NCBI GenBank assembly: GCA_022615525.1
Contig: JAKEGN010000036.1
Location: 1-12,348 of the forward strand
Length of the DNA: 12,348 bases
Direction: 5' to 3'
Origin: Woeseiaceae bacterium
GTDB lineage: Bacteria; Pseudomonadota; Gammaproteobacteria; Steroidobacterales; Woeseiaceae
Shown: piece by piece, positions 1-7,473 of the stretch
How positions within the stretch are numbered: the stretch's first letter is position 1
How the letters are laid out: the number at the start of each line of letters is the position of its first letter
Translations under genes and position numbers: made by a program
Notes under the pieces: model-generated
Databases searched by the model: none
What the model was told of the DNA's origin: nothing
Seen by the model: only the letters and a program-made list of their open reading frames with translations

Positions 1-547
1 CCTGCGCTGCCGCCGTGCGCTGCTGACTCTGCAACGCATATTCGTCCTGCGAAGCGCGGCTGATCGAGTAACGCCGGGCAACGACTTCGGCGGTGTCGAT
101 CATCGGCATGTAGACATGCTCGTGCATTTCCAGCAACCGCGGGTCCTTCGCGCGAAACAGGTTCATATGCTCGTTCTGCACCAGGCTTATCGATTCGAGG
201 CCGCCCCCTACCATGATGTCCACGCCATCGACAATCACGGTTTTTGCGGCGAGTGCGATCGCCATCATGCCGGAGGAACACTGCCGGTCCACGGTCATAC
301 CGGCGGTGGTCACCGGCAGGCCCGCAGCCAGTGCTGCCTGCCGGCCGAGGTTCAGGCCCTGGGTCCCCTGCTGCATGGCGCAGCCCATGATGACGTCCTC
401 GACCTCTGCCGGATCGATGCCGGCGCGCATTACGGCATGGCGAATCGCATGCCCGCCGAGCGTCGGCGCTTCCGTGTTGTTGAATGCACCGCGATAGGCC
501 TTGCCTATAGGCGTACGGGCGGTTGCAACGATTGCAGCTTCACGCAT
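1..547 (-). CDS. Thiolase (acetyl-CoA acetyltransferase family), N-terminal part, runs off left edge
   Basis: The first 182 residues of a thiolase are present; the C-terminus lies beyond base 1. The start MREAAIVATARTPIGKA is the usual thiolase N-terminus. The nucleophilic cysteine is Cys90 in DRQCSSGM (residues 87-94), followed by the glycine-rich VGGGLESIS stretch. The His and second Cys motifs of the C-terminal half cannot be seen. Thiolases cleave 3-ketoacyl-CoA with CoA, or condense two acyl-CoA, in the cytoplasm. The ATG at 547 has an AAAGG-type ribosome binding site about 8 bases upstream and lies 22 bases after the stop of the preceding dehydrogenase, so it is very likely the last visible gene of that operon. 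The expected role is thiolysis of the ketoacyl-CoA made by the upstream genes. Family is certain; substrate chain length is not readable. Confidence 0.93.
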   Translation of the reverse strand, partial: MREAAIVATARTPIGKAYRGAFNNTEAPTLGGHAIRHAVMRAGIDPAEVEDVIMGCAMQQGTQGLNLGRQAALAAGLPVTTAGMTVDRQCSSGMMAIALAAKTVIVDGVDIMVGGGLESISLVQNEHMNLFRAKDPRLLEMHEHVYMPMIDTAEVVARRYSISRASQDEYALQSQQRTAAAQ

Positions 548-569
548 GGGTGATACCTTTGTCCGGTCT

Positions 570-1481
570 TTACGTTGCCAGGTCGATGCCGAGTTTCGCA
601 GCTCCCTGGATCGCGAACTTGCTCGATTGTTCGAAACCGCTTTGCAGCGACTTCATGTTTTTCTCGTCGTTGATCGCATCCCAGGCCGCGGCCACACCCT
701 CCGCACTGAGCTTGTCCGGGTGCAGGTTCACGCCCTCGGTTTCGAAAGCCTTGTACACGGCAAAAGAGCCGCCGCCCGCACAGAGTACCGTACGGCTCGG
801 CGCATCCCTGCCGGCCAGGAACACTACGCCGTGACTTACGGACTCCGGCGCCAGCAGCTCGAATACCTTCTTCGTCATCAGTCCGTCGGTCATCGCCGTC
901 CCTGCGGCCGGGGCCAGGCAATTGACGCGGATATCGTACTTCTGGCCTTCGAGGTGCAGGGTGTTCATCAGCCCGACCATCGCCATCTTGGCTGCGCCGT
1001 AGTTTGCCTGGCCGAAATTGCCGTACAGGCCGGTGCTCGAGGTCGTAAAAATGATGCGGCCGTACTTTTGCTCCCGCATGATCTCCCAGACGGCCTTGGT
1101 GCAGTTCGCCGTGCCGATCAGGTGCACGTCGATCACGAGCCGGAACTCGTCCATGGTCATCTTGACGAAGGACTTGTCCCGCAGGATGCCCGCGTTGTTC
1201 ACCAGGATGTCGACGCGGCCCCATTTGCTCATCGCCTGCCGGACCATGGCCTCGACCTGCGCGCCATCGGCCACGTTGCCGCCATTGGACAGTGCGTCGC
1301 CACCGGCTGAGCGGATCTCGGCGACGACATTATCGGCATTCGCCGAGCTGCCGCTCGCATCCGCAAGGTCATTGACCAGAATTTTCGCGCCTCGCTTCGC
1401 GAGCGCGAGCGCATGGCAGCGGCCGAGGCCGCGCCCTGCGCCGGTAACAATGGCCACCTGGCCATCCATCCTGATAGTCAT
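570..1481 (-). CDS. SDR-family 3-hydroxyacyl-CoA dehydrogenase (17beta-HSD4-like)
   Basis: A 303-residue short-chain dehydrogenase/reductase. Counting from the ATG at 1481, it has the nucleotide-binding motif TGAGRGLG (13-20), an acidic residue ending the second strand (VND, Asp38) that favours NAD over NADP, NNAG (95-98), the catalytic Ser in FTTSSTG, and Tyr161/Lys165 in YGAAK. The stretch GNFGQANYGAAKMAMVGLMN resembles the (3R)-hydroxyacyl-CoA dehydrogenase domain of peroxisomal multifunctional enzyme type 2. A C-terminal extension of about 60 residues beyond the core fold fits that subgroup. An ATG at 1487 is also in frame, but the AGGGA ribosome binding site (1488-1492) touches it and sits 6 bases from the ATG at 1481, so I prefer 1481. 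It lies between a MaoC hydratase and a thiolase, which suggests oxidation of (R)-3-hydroxyacyl-CoA to 3-ketoacyl-CoA. Substrate is inferred. Confidence 0.92.
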   Translation of the reverse strand: MTIRMDGQVAIVTGAGRGLGRCHALALAKRGAKILVNDLADASGSSANADNVVAEIRSAGGDALSNGGNVADGAQVEAMVRQAMSKWGRVDILVNNAGILRDKSFVKMTMDEFRLVIDVHLIGTANCTKAVWEIMREQKYGRIIFTTSSTGLYGNFGQANYGAAKMAMVGLMNTLHLEGQKYDIRVNCLAPAAGTAMTDGLMTKKVFELLAPESVSHGVVFLAGRDAPSRTVLCAGGGSFAVYKAFETEGVNLHPDKLSAEGVAAAWDAINDEKNMKSLQSGFEQSSKFAIQGAAKLGIDLAT

Positions 1482-1518
1482 GTTCATTCCCTAAAAGTGC
1501 TGACAAATTCCCGAGCGT

Positions 1519-1980
1519 TTACCGGACAATGTACAGGGACAGGATCTCGGCAACCAAGGCGGGCGTGCTTTCGCCCTCGATTTCCACCGTGACGGCGGTC
1601 TTGGCAAGCCATTGTCCCGGCCTCTTCTCAGATGCCTCGAGCAGTTTCTGCCGTGAGCGGATGCGTTTCCCAACCCGGACCGGGGCCAGGTAACGGACCT
1701 TGTCTGAACCGTAGTTGACGGCCATCACCAGCCCCTCCGGAATCATTGCGCTTTGCGCGTTCAGGTAGGACAGCAGCGACAGCGACAGGAAACCGTGGGC
1801 AATCGTCCCGCCGAAAGGCGTTCTTGCCGCCTTGTCCGGATCCACGTGGATGAACTGGTGATCGTTTGTCGCATCCGCAAAGAGATTGACCCGTTCCTGG
1901 GTGATTTCTATCCACGGGGACGGAGGGAACTCCTGTCCGACCAGGCCCGGCAACTCCGCTGCCTTGATGGTTGTCGCCAT
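1519..1980 (-). CDS. MaoC-family (R)-specific enoyl-CoA hydratase
   Basis: A 153-residue single hot-dog-fold protein, the normal length for PhaJ/MaoC-type hydratases. The hydratase signature is clear: FADATNDHQFIHVDPDKA (34-51), with the catalytic pair Asp40 and His45 at the +5 spacing known from PhaJ, followed by the TPFGGTIAHGFLSLSL helix. Such enzymes add water to trans-2-enoyl-CoA to give (R)-3-hydroxyacyl-CoA. A strong ribosome binding site, AAAGGAG (1987-1993), lies 6 bases before the ATG. The gene starts 21 bases after the dehydratase-like gene and ends 37 bases before the dehydrogenase start, so translation within one transcript is likely. In this setting it would hydrate the enoyl-CoA released by the AbfD-like enzyme and pass an R-isomer to the SDR. 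Chain-length preference cannot be read from sequence. Confidence 0.93.
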   Translation of the reverse strand: MATTIKAAELPGLVGQEFPPSPWIEITQERVNLFADATNDHQFIHVDPDKAARTPFGGTIAHGFLSLSLLSYLNAQSAMIPEGLVMAVNYGSDKVRYLAPVRVGKRIRSRQKLLEASEKRPGQWLAKTAVTVEIEGESTPALVAEILSLYIVR

Positions 1981-2001
1981 GCCTTGCTCCTTTCGAGCGG
2001 T

Positions 2002-3543
2002 TTATTCGTTCTTGTCTGACGGAATTGCGCGAAACACGGCAGCCATGTAGTCGCCCAGGTCCTCGCTGATTTCTTCGGCGGAATCCGGCGCAATCCCGGC
2101 CAGTGTCTTCGCCAGCGATTTCTTGAACTCGATCTGCATCTCACGCGCGATCTGCACCCGCTGAGCCTGCGGCGATCCCGCGCCATGCATGGACTCGGTA
2201 AGGTAACCGACGGCATTCCGGCCCAGTGTCATGTTCTCGATCAGGCGGACGATGCGCAACCTATCCTCGGTGGCAATTTCCTTGCGCCCTTTCAGGTACT
2301 TGCGGATCAGCTCGCCGATTACCGGATTATCCAGGTCCTGTTGCGAGGGCGCCGTGGCCACGATGCCGCCGGCGAGGTCCTGGGCCAGCCGGCCGATTTC
2401 GTAGGGAATACGGGTGACATGGTGCTTGCACACGTTGGCGATCATGTTGTCGTTCTGCCAGACGCCGGACTTCATCTTCGATGCCTGGTAGCTGGAGGCG
2501 ATGCCGGTACTGTAGATCGTTTCGTTGAGGTGTGTCATCTCCACCAGTTTATCGCGGATGTGCGATGACTTCTCGACGCCGTTGTAGTCTGCGATGGTCG
2601 CGGCCGCACCGATAAGCACATCGCCGACGCCAGACTTGCACACGTAGCTGCGGCGGTGGTAGCAGGTGAAGCGTTCCACCAGCGTGGATGCGAATTCGAA
2701 TTCACCATCCATGAATATCCTGTCATGAGGCACGAACACGTCATCGAAGATAACCATCGCTTCCTGGCCGGCGAAACGTGCATTGCCGGAGTCCATGTCG
2801 CCGGGCTCCATCGCGCGCGTATCACAGGATTGCCGGCCGTAGATGTAGGTTATGCCAGGCGCATCGACCGGTATCGCCGCAATGATGGCAAAGTCCCTGT
2901 CCTTGTCGGTCAGTCGCAGCGTGGGCATGACCATCATCCAGTGGGAATTGATGCAGCCTGTCTGGTGTGCCTTGGCGCCCCGGATCCAGACACCCTCATC
3001 GCTGCGTTTGCTGACGTGGACGAACAGGTCGGTGTCATCCTGCTGGTGCGGTGCTTTACCCCGATCGCCCTTGACGTCGGTCATGGCGCCGCCGATCACG
3101 TAACCGCGCTTTTGCACCATCGACACGAAATCGAGGAATCGCCGGTGGTAGCTCGTCCCGTATGCCGCATCGATCTCGAACGTGACCGAATGCAGCGAAT
3201 TTATTGCGTCCATGCCGACGCAGCGCTGGAAACAGGTTCCGGTGAGCTGCCCGAGGCGCCGCTGCATCTTGTTCTGCATGACGAGATCGGCCGCGCTTTC
3301 AGCGATGTGCAGGAAGCGGCTGATGCGCTCGCCGGTGAGCGGCGAGATGACGGACGCAAGCTCCGGGTCGCGCAATGCAAGATCGTAGGTTTCGGCCACC
3401 GCGTTGATCGACGGCCGGATCACCGGGTGCTCGACAGGATCCTTAACCAGAGCGCCGAGATAGTAAATCGTCAGGTCCCGGTCGCGCAGGCTCTCGATGT
3501 AATCGCTGCCGCTGCTGATTTTTGTCGCCGAAACGTCGTCCAT
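2002..3543 (-). CDS. 4-hydroxybutyryl-CoA dehydratase (AbfD)-like [4Fe-4S]/FAD enzyme, HpaB superfamily
   Basis: A 513-residue protein of the 4-hydroxyphenylacetate 3-hydroxylase superfamily that, compared from memory, follows Clostridium aminobutyricum AbfD almost throughout. Examples are HPVIRPSINAVA, KMQRRLGQ, CFQRCVGMDA, AMTDVKGDRGKAP, RGAKAHQTG, IYGRQSCDTR and TESMHGAGSPQAQR. The AbfD cluster ligands Cys99, Cys103, His292 and Cys299 correspond to Cys104, Cys108, His296 and Cys302. The catalytic Tyr is Tyr300 and the conserved Glu residues are Glu261 and Glu450. AbfD dehydrates 4-hydroxybutyryl-CoA to crotonyl-CoA and also isomerises vinylacetyl-CoA. His to second-site Cys is +6 here against +7 in AbfD. 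I chose the ATG at 3543 because the protein then begins close to AbfD; the longer reading frame needs a TTG at 3612. It is the first gene of a four-gene operon. Because of the altered ligand spacing the exact substrate is uncertain, but a true flavin phenol hydroxylase is unlikely with the cluster ligands present. Confidence 0.88.
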   Translation of the reverse strand: MDDVSATKISSGSDYIESLRDRDLTIYYLGALVKDPVEHPVIRPSINAVAETYDLALRDPELASVISPLTGERISRFLHIAESAADLVMQNKMQRRLGQLTGTCFQRCVGMDAINSLHSVTFEIDAAYGTSYHRRFLDFVSMVQKRGYVIGGAMTDVKGDRGKAPHQQDDTDLFVHVSKRSDEGVWIRGAKAHQTGCINSHWMMVMPTLRLTDKDRDFAIIAAIPVDAPGITYIYGRQSCDTRAMEPGDMDSGNARFAGQEAMVIFDDVFVPHDRIFMDGEFEFASTLVERFTCYHRRSYVCKSGVGDVLIGAAATIADYNGVEKSSHIRDKLVEMTHLNETIYSTGIASSYQASKMKSGVWQNDNMIANVCKHHVTRIPYEIGRLAQDLAGGIVATAPSQQDLDNPVIGELIRKYLKGRKEIATEDRLRIVRLIENMTLGRNAVGYLTESMHGAGSPQAQRVQIAREMQIEFKKSLAKTLAGIAPDSAEEISEDLGDYMAAVFRAIPSDKNE

Positions 3544-3572
3544 GCAGGGGCCCGTCGCTGATTCAATGCGCA

Positions 3573-3578
3573 ATTGTA
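3573..3578 (-). promoter_or_regulatory. Candidate -10 element for the AbfD-like operon
   Basis: On the minus strand this reads TACAAT (5 of 6 to the sigma-70 consensus), about 30 bases before the ATG at 3543. No convincing -35 hexamer lies at 16-18 bases; an A-tract and T-tract occupy that space. A promoter here would make the four-gene operon independent of the upstream ABC-F gene. Weak evidence, based on one hexamer. Confidence 0.25.
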
Positions 3579-3613
3579 GCGAAAAACTTGGCCATTTTTT
3601 TGCCCGCGCCAAC

Positions 3614-3731
3614 CCAGGGATGCTCTGATTTGTTCGAAAGTGCGGTCATTGCGAGCGCAGCGAAGCAATCTTGTGCTTTGTATAACGCGCTTTGCAGATT
3701 GCATCGTCGCTTCGCTCCTCGCAACGACGAA

Positions 3732-3750
<19 letters not shown>
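3614..3750. repeat. Palindromic MITE/REP-like element of about 137 bp
   Basis: An imperfect long palindrome. The outer arms, 3614-3636 and 3728-3750, are inverted copies matching at 20 of 23 positions (CCAGGGA, then GCTCTGATT, then TTCG). Inner arms, 3645-3670 (GTCATTGCGAGCGCAGCGAA) and 3698-3728 (ending CTCGCAACGAC), are also inverted copies with a short insertion. The centre (about 3671-3697) is unpaired. From memory, the core motif of CATTGCGAG plus GCGAAGCAATC is a widely dispersed intergenic repeat in bacteria. No transposase is present, so if mobile it moves in trans. The right arm contains the last codons and the TAA stop of the ABC-F gene. As RNA it would fold into a long hairpin and could attenuate transcription from the ABC-F gene into the dehydratase operon. 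Confidence 0.8.
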
Positions 3751-5639
<1,889 letters not shown>

Positions 5640-5647
5640 GGCGCGGC

Positions 5648-5675
5648 ATTGTACGGGAAAACGCCGAATTGGCAG
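5648..5675 (-). promoter_or_regulatory. Candidate sigma-70 promoter of the ABC-F gene
   Basis: On the minus strand CTGCCA (4 of 6 to TTGACA), a 17-base spacer, then TACAAT (5 of 6). TACAAT ends only 8 bases before the ATG at 5639, so a transcript from here would start at or next to the start codon, consistent with the absence of a Shine-Dalgarno. The -35 overlaps the palindrome TTGGC-AGC-GCCAA (5669-5681), a possible operator. Confidence 0.4.
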
Positions 5676-5690
5676 CGCCAATCAGCGCAG

Positions 5691-5719
5691 CTGACTTGAC
5701 TGCCACCTGTGCCTATACT
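5691..5719 (+). promoter_or_regulatory. Candidate sigma-70 promoter of the TPR-sulfotransferase gene
   Basis: CTGACT (5691-5696, 4 of 6), a 17-base spacer and TATACT (5714-5719, 5 of 6). Transcription would begin near 5727, giving a leader of about 36 bases before the ATG at 5763. The -10 lies downstream of the in-frame GTG at 5709, which argues against that GTG as the start. It diverges from the ABC-F promoter within the same 123-base gap. Confidence 0.4.
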
Positions 5720-5762
5720 GCTGGCGAACAGAATCGATCGACTACGCGACAAACGACTCCAT

Positions 5763-7355
5763 ATGCCGGCACCACAATCGCAACAGCAGGAACTTCGTGC
5801 ATTGCTGAATCGCGGATTCGATTTGCTGGAGAAAGGCGATATCCGTGCAGCAGCGGCGTGCTGCCAGCAGGCGATTCGCATCAAACCGGACCTCGTGCAG
5901 GCGCATTTCCTGGTCGGGCTGGTGGCGCTCGAGGCAAAGGACCGAAGGAACGCGTTCAGCGCTTTTGGCTCCGTCACCAAGCTCGACCCGGCGCACGCGG
6001 CGGCGTGGGCGCATCTTGCCAAGCTCTACATGGGCGAGGGCCAGGTGAATCTCGCGGACTTGGCCTTGCGTGAAGCGGAGAAAGTGCGATCTGAAGACCC
6101 GATGGTCAGCGACCTGCTAGGCACTGTCGCCTCGCTGATGGGCGAGTACGACGATGCAAAGCGCTACTACGAGCTTGCGACCGGTAAAGCGCCGAAACAC
6201 ACGCCATTCCTGCAGAATCTTGCCAACAACCTCGTCTACCACGGCCTCACGGCCGAGGCGCAACGGATTTTCGAGCAGATCATTGGTCTGCAGCCGGACA
6301 GTCCGCAGGCGCACTGGTCGCTGTCCGCGGCCAAAAAAGCAATGGATCACAGGCACATTGAGCAAATGCGCGAGCTGGCCCGGAAGCCGGGAGTTCATCC
6401 GCGCGCACTGGCGTTTTATTGGTACGCGATCGGCAAGGAGTGCGAGGACCTCGAGGAATGGGATGTGGCGTTCGCGGCTTTCAGCAAGGGCGCCGAGCAG
6501 CGCCGCCTTACCGTTGAGTATGACGAACAAGCCGAGATCGAGATGTTCGATTTTCTCACGCAGAATTTCACGGAAGACTGGCTGGCCTCCGGCGAGCCGG
6601 GGCACGGAAGCAGCGCACCCATTTTCGTCCTGGGACAGCCGCGCAGCGGCACCACGCTCATCGAGCGCATCATCAGCAGTCATCCACAGGTGCATTCGGC
6701 CGGCGAGCTGCAACAGTTCGGTCTTGCCATACGCCGCTTGAGCAATTTCCAGGACCCGAAACGATTCTCGGCCGGCTTGTTCCGTGAGGCGATGAAGCTC
6801 GATGCACGCAAGATCGGCGGCATGTACCTGGAAACCACGCGGAAGATGCAAGGCATTACACCGCACTTCATCGACAAGTTGCCGCAGAACTACCTGTACA
6901 TACCGTTGATACTGAAAGCGCTGCCCAACGCAAAGATCGTGCACCTGGTGCGCGATCCCCGGGATGCCTCGTTCTCGAGCTACAAGCAGTTGTTTGCGGA
7001 TGCGTACCTGCATTCCTACGATCAGCGGGAGATGGCGAGACATCATGCGCGTTACTGGCACCTGATGCGGGTCCTGCGCGAGCGCTTTCCGGGCCGATTC
7101 CACGATATAGTCTACGAGGACACGGTCCGGGACCTCGAAAGCAATGCACGTGCGCTGATCGACTACCTCGAACTTCCCTGGGACGAGGGCTGTCTCAATT
7201 TTCACGAGCAGAAGACAGCGGTATCGACCGCCAGTGCCGTACAGGTACGTGAACCGGCGCACACGCGTTCGATCGGCCGCTGGCGACGGTACGAAACACA
7301 ACTTGCCCCGATGCTCGAGGAGCTGCGGACGGCACGAGTTGAAATGCCGAATTGA
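5763..7355 (+). CDS. TPR-repeat sulfotransferase
   Basis: A 530-residue two-part protein without signal peptide or membrane helix. Residues 11-180 divide into five consecutive 34-residue tetratricopeptide repeats with the usual Leu/Gly/Ala/Pro pattern. The C-terminal half (about 285-520) is a PAPS-dependent sulfotransferase: the 5'-phosphosulfate loop is FVLGQPRSGTTLIERII (288-304), followed by HPQVHSAGEL with Glu315 where tyrosylprotein sulfotransferases have their catalytic Glu. The 3'-phosphate site is KIVHLVRDPRDASFSSY (391-407) with Arg398 and Ser405. The TPR part probably binds the acceptor. The start is the ATG at 5763; the GTG at 5709 lies ahead of the likely -10. The stop is 118 bases before a TonB-dependent receptor on the same strand, so the two are probably linked in expression or function. 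The acceptor (protein, glycan or small molecule) cannot be read from sequence. Confidence 0.9.
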   Translation: MPAPQSQQQELRALLNRGFDLLEKGDIRAAAACCQQAIRIKPDLVQAHFLVGLVALEAKDRRNAFSAFGSVTKLDPAHAAAWAHLAKLYMGEGQVNLADLALREAEKVRSEDPMVSDLLGTVASLMGEYDDAKRYYELATGKAPKHTPFLQNLANNLVYHGLTAEAQRIFEQIIGLQPDSPQAHWSLSAAKKAMDHRHIEQMRELARKPGVHPRALAFYWYAIGKECEDLEEWDVAFAAFSKGAEQRRLTVEYDEQAEIEMFDFLTQNFTEDWLASGEPGHGSSAPIFVLGQPRSGTTLIERIISSHPQVHSAGELQQFGLAIRRLSNFQDPKRFSAGLFREAMKLDARKIGGMYLETTRKMQGITPHFIDKLPQNYLYIPLILKALPNAKIVHLVRDPRDASFSSYKQLFADAYLHSYDQREMARHHARYWHLMRVLRERFPGRFHDIVYEDTVRDLESNARALIDYLELPWDEGCLNFHEQKTAVSTASAVQVREPAHTRSIGRWRRYETQLAPMLEELRTARVEMPN

Positions 7356-7381
7356 CAGTTACAGCACGCGGGGAGAACAAT
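7352..7381 (+). promoter_or_regulatory. Possible promoter before the TonB-dependent receptor
   Basis: A perfect TTGACA (7352-7357) overlaps the stop of the sulfotransferase gene, with AACAAT (7376-7381, 4 of 6) 18 bases further on. It would give the receptor its own transcript. If used, that transcript would start after the Shine-Dalgarno of the candidate leader ORF, so the two proposals compete. Low certainty. Confidence 0.25.
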
Positions 7382-7448
7382 GTACCGGATTCAATTGGGT
7401 GGCAGGATACGTCGGGGCTCCCGGAAAGATATCGGTCACCCGAAATAA
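7380..7448 (+). CDS. Candidate 22-residue basic leader peptide upstream of the receptor
   Basis: The short frame runs from the ATG at 7380 to the TAA at 7446-7448. GGGGAG (7370-7375) lies 4 bases upstream, a ribosome binding site as good as those of the real genes nearby. The peptide begins MYRIQLGGRIRRGSRK; 7 of 22 residues are Arg or Lys and there is no hydrophobic stretch. It ends 25 bases before the receptor ATG. It could be a regulatory leader ORF or chance, since a purine-rich site plus a 22-codon frame is not rare. It occupies most of the 118-base gap between the sulfotransferase and the receptor. No family recognised. Confidence 0.25.
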   Translation: MYRIQLGGRIRRGSRKDIGHPK

Positions 7449-7473
7449 GTTAATAAAAACAAGGAGATAGGAC

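Noticed and set aside
501..1310. Plus-strand frame of about 269 codons over the SDR and thiolase genes
   Set aside because: Spans two real minus-strand genes and their intergenic region; no domain recognised.
2002..3543. Annotation as a flavin-dependent 4-hydroxyphenylacetate 3-hydroxylase
   Set aside because: The superfamily domain matches, but the AbfD-specific CxxxC, His and Cys cluster ligands and the acyl-CoA gene neighbours argue for a dehydratase/isomerase-type enzyme.
2656..3561. Open frame of about 301 codons antisense to the AbfD-like gene
   Set aside because: Shadow of the strongly conserved dehydratase; no motif of its own.
2002..3612. Longer AbfD-like protein starting at a TTG (3612)
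   Set aside because: The extra 23 residues do not match AbfD, the start is TTG, and the frame would run across the likely -10 at 3573-3578. The ATG at 3543 fits the family.
3645..3728. CRISPR or tRNA-like structure in the palindromic region
   Set aside because: There is one inverted pair, not regularly spaced direct repeats, and no tRNA arm pattern; a palindromic interspersed element explains it.
5709..5762. GTG start at 5709 for the sulfotransferase
   Set aside because: It lies upstream of the likely -10 (5714-5719), so it would not be in the transcript, and it has no ribosome binding site.
6117..7301. Open frame of about 394 codons antisense to the sulfotransferase
   Set aside because: The opposite strand encodes five regular TPRs and both PAPS-binding motifs; this frame has no recognisable domain.
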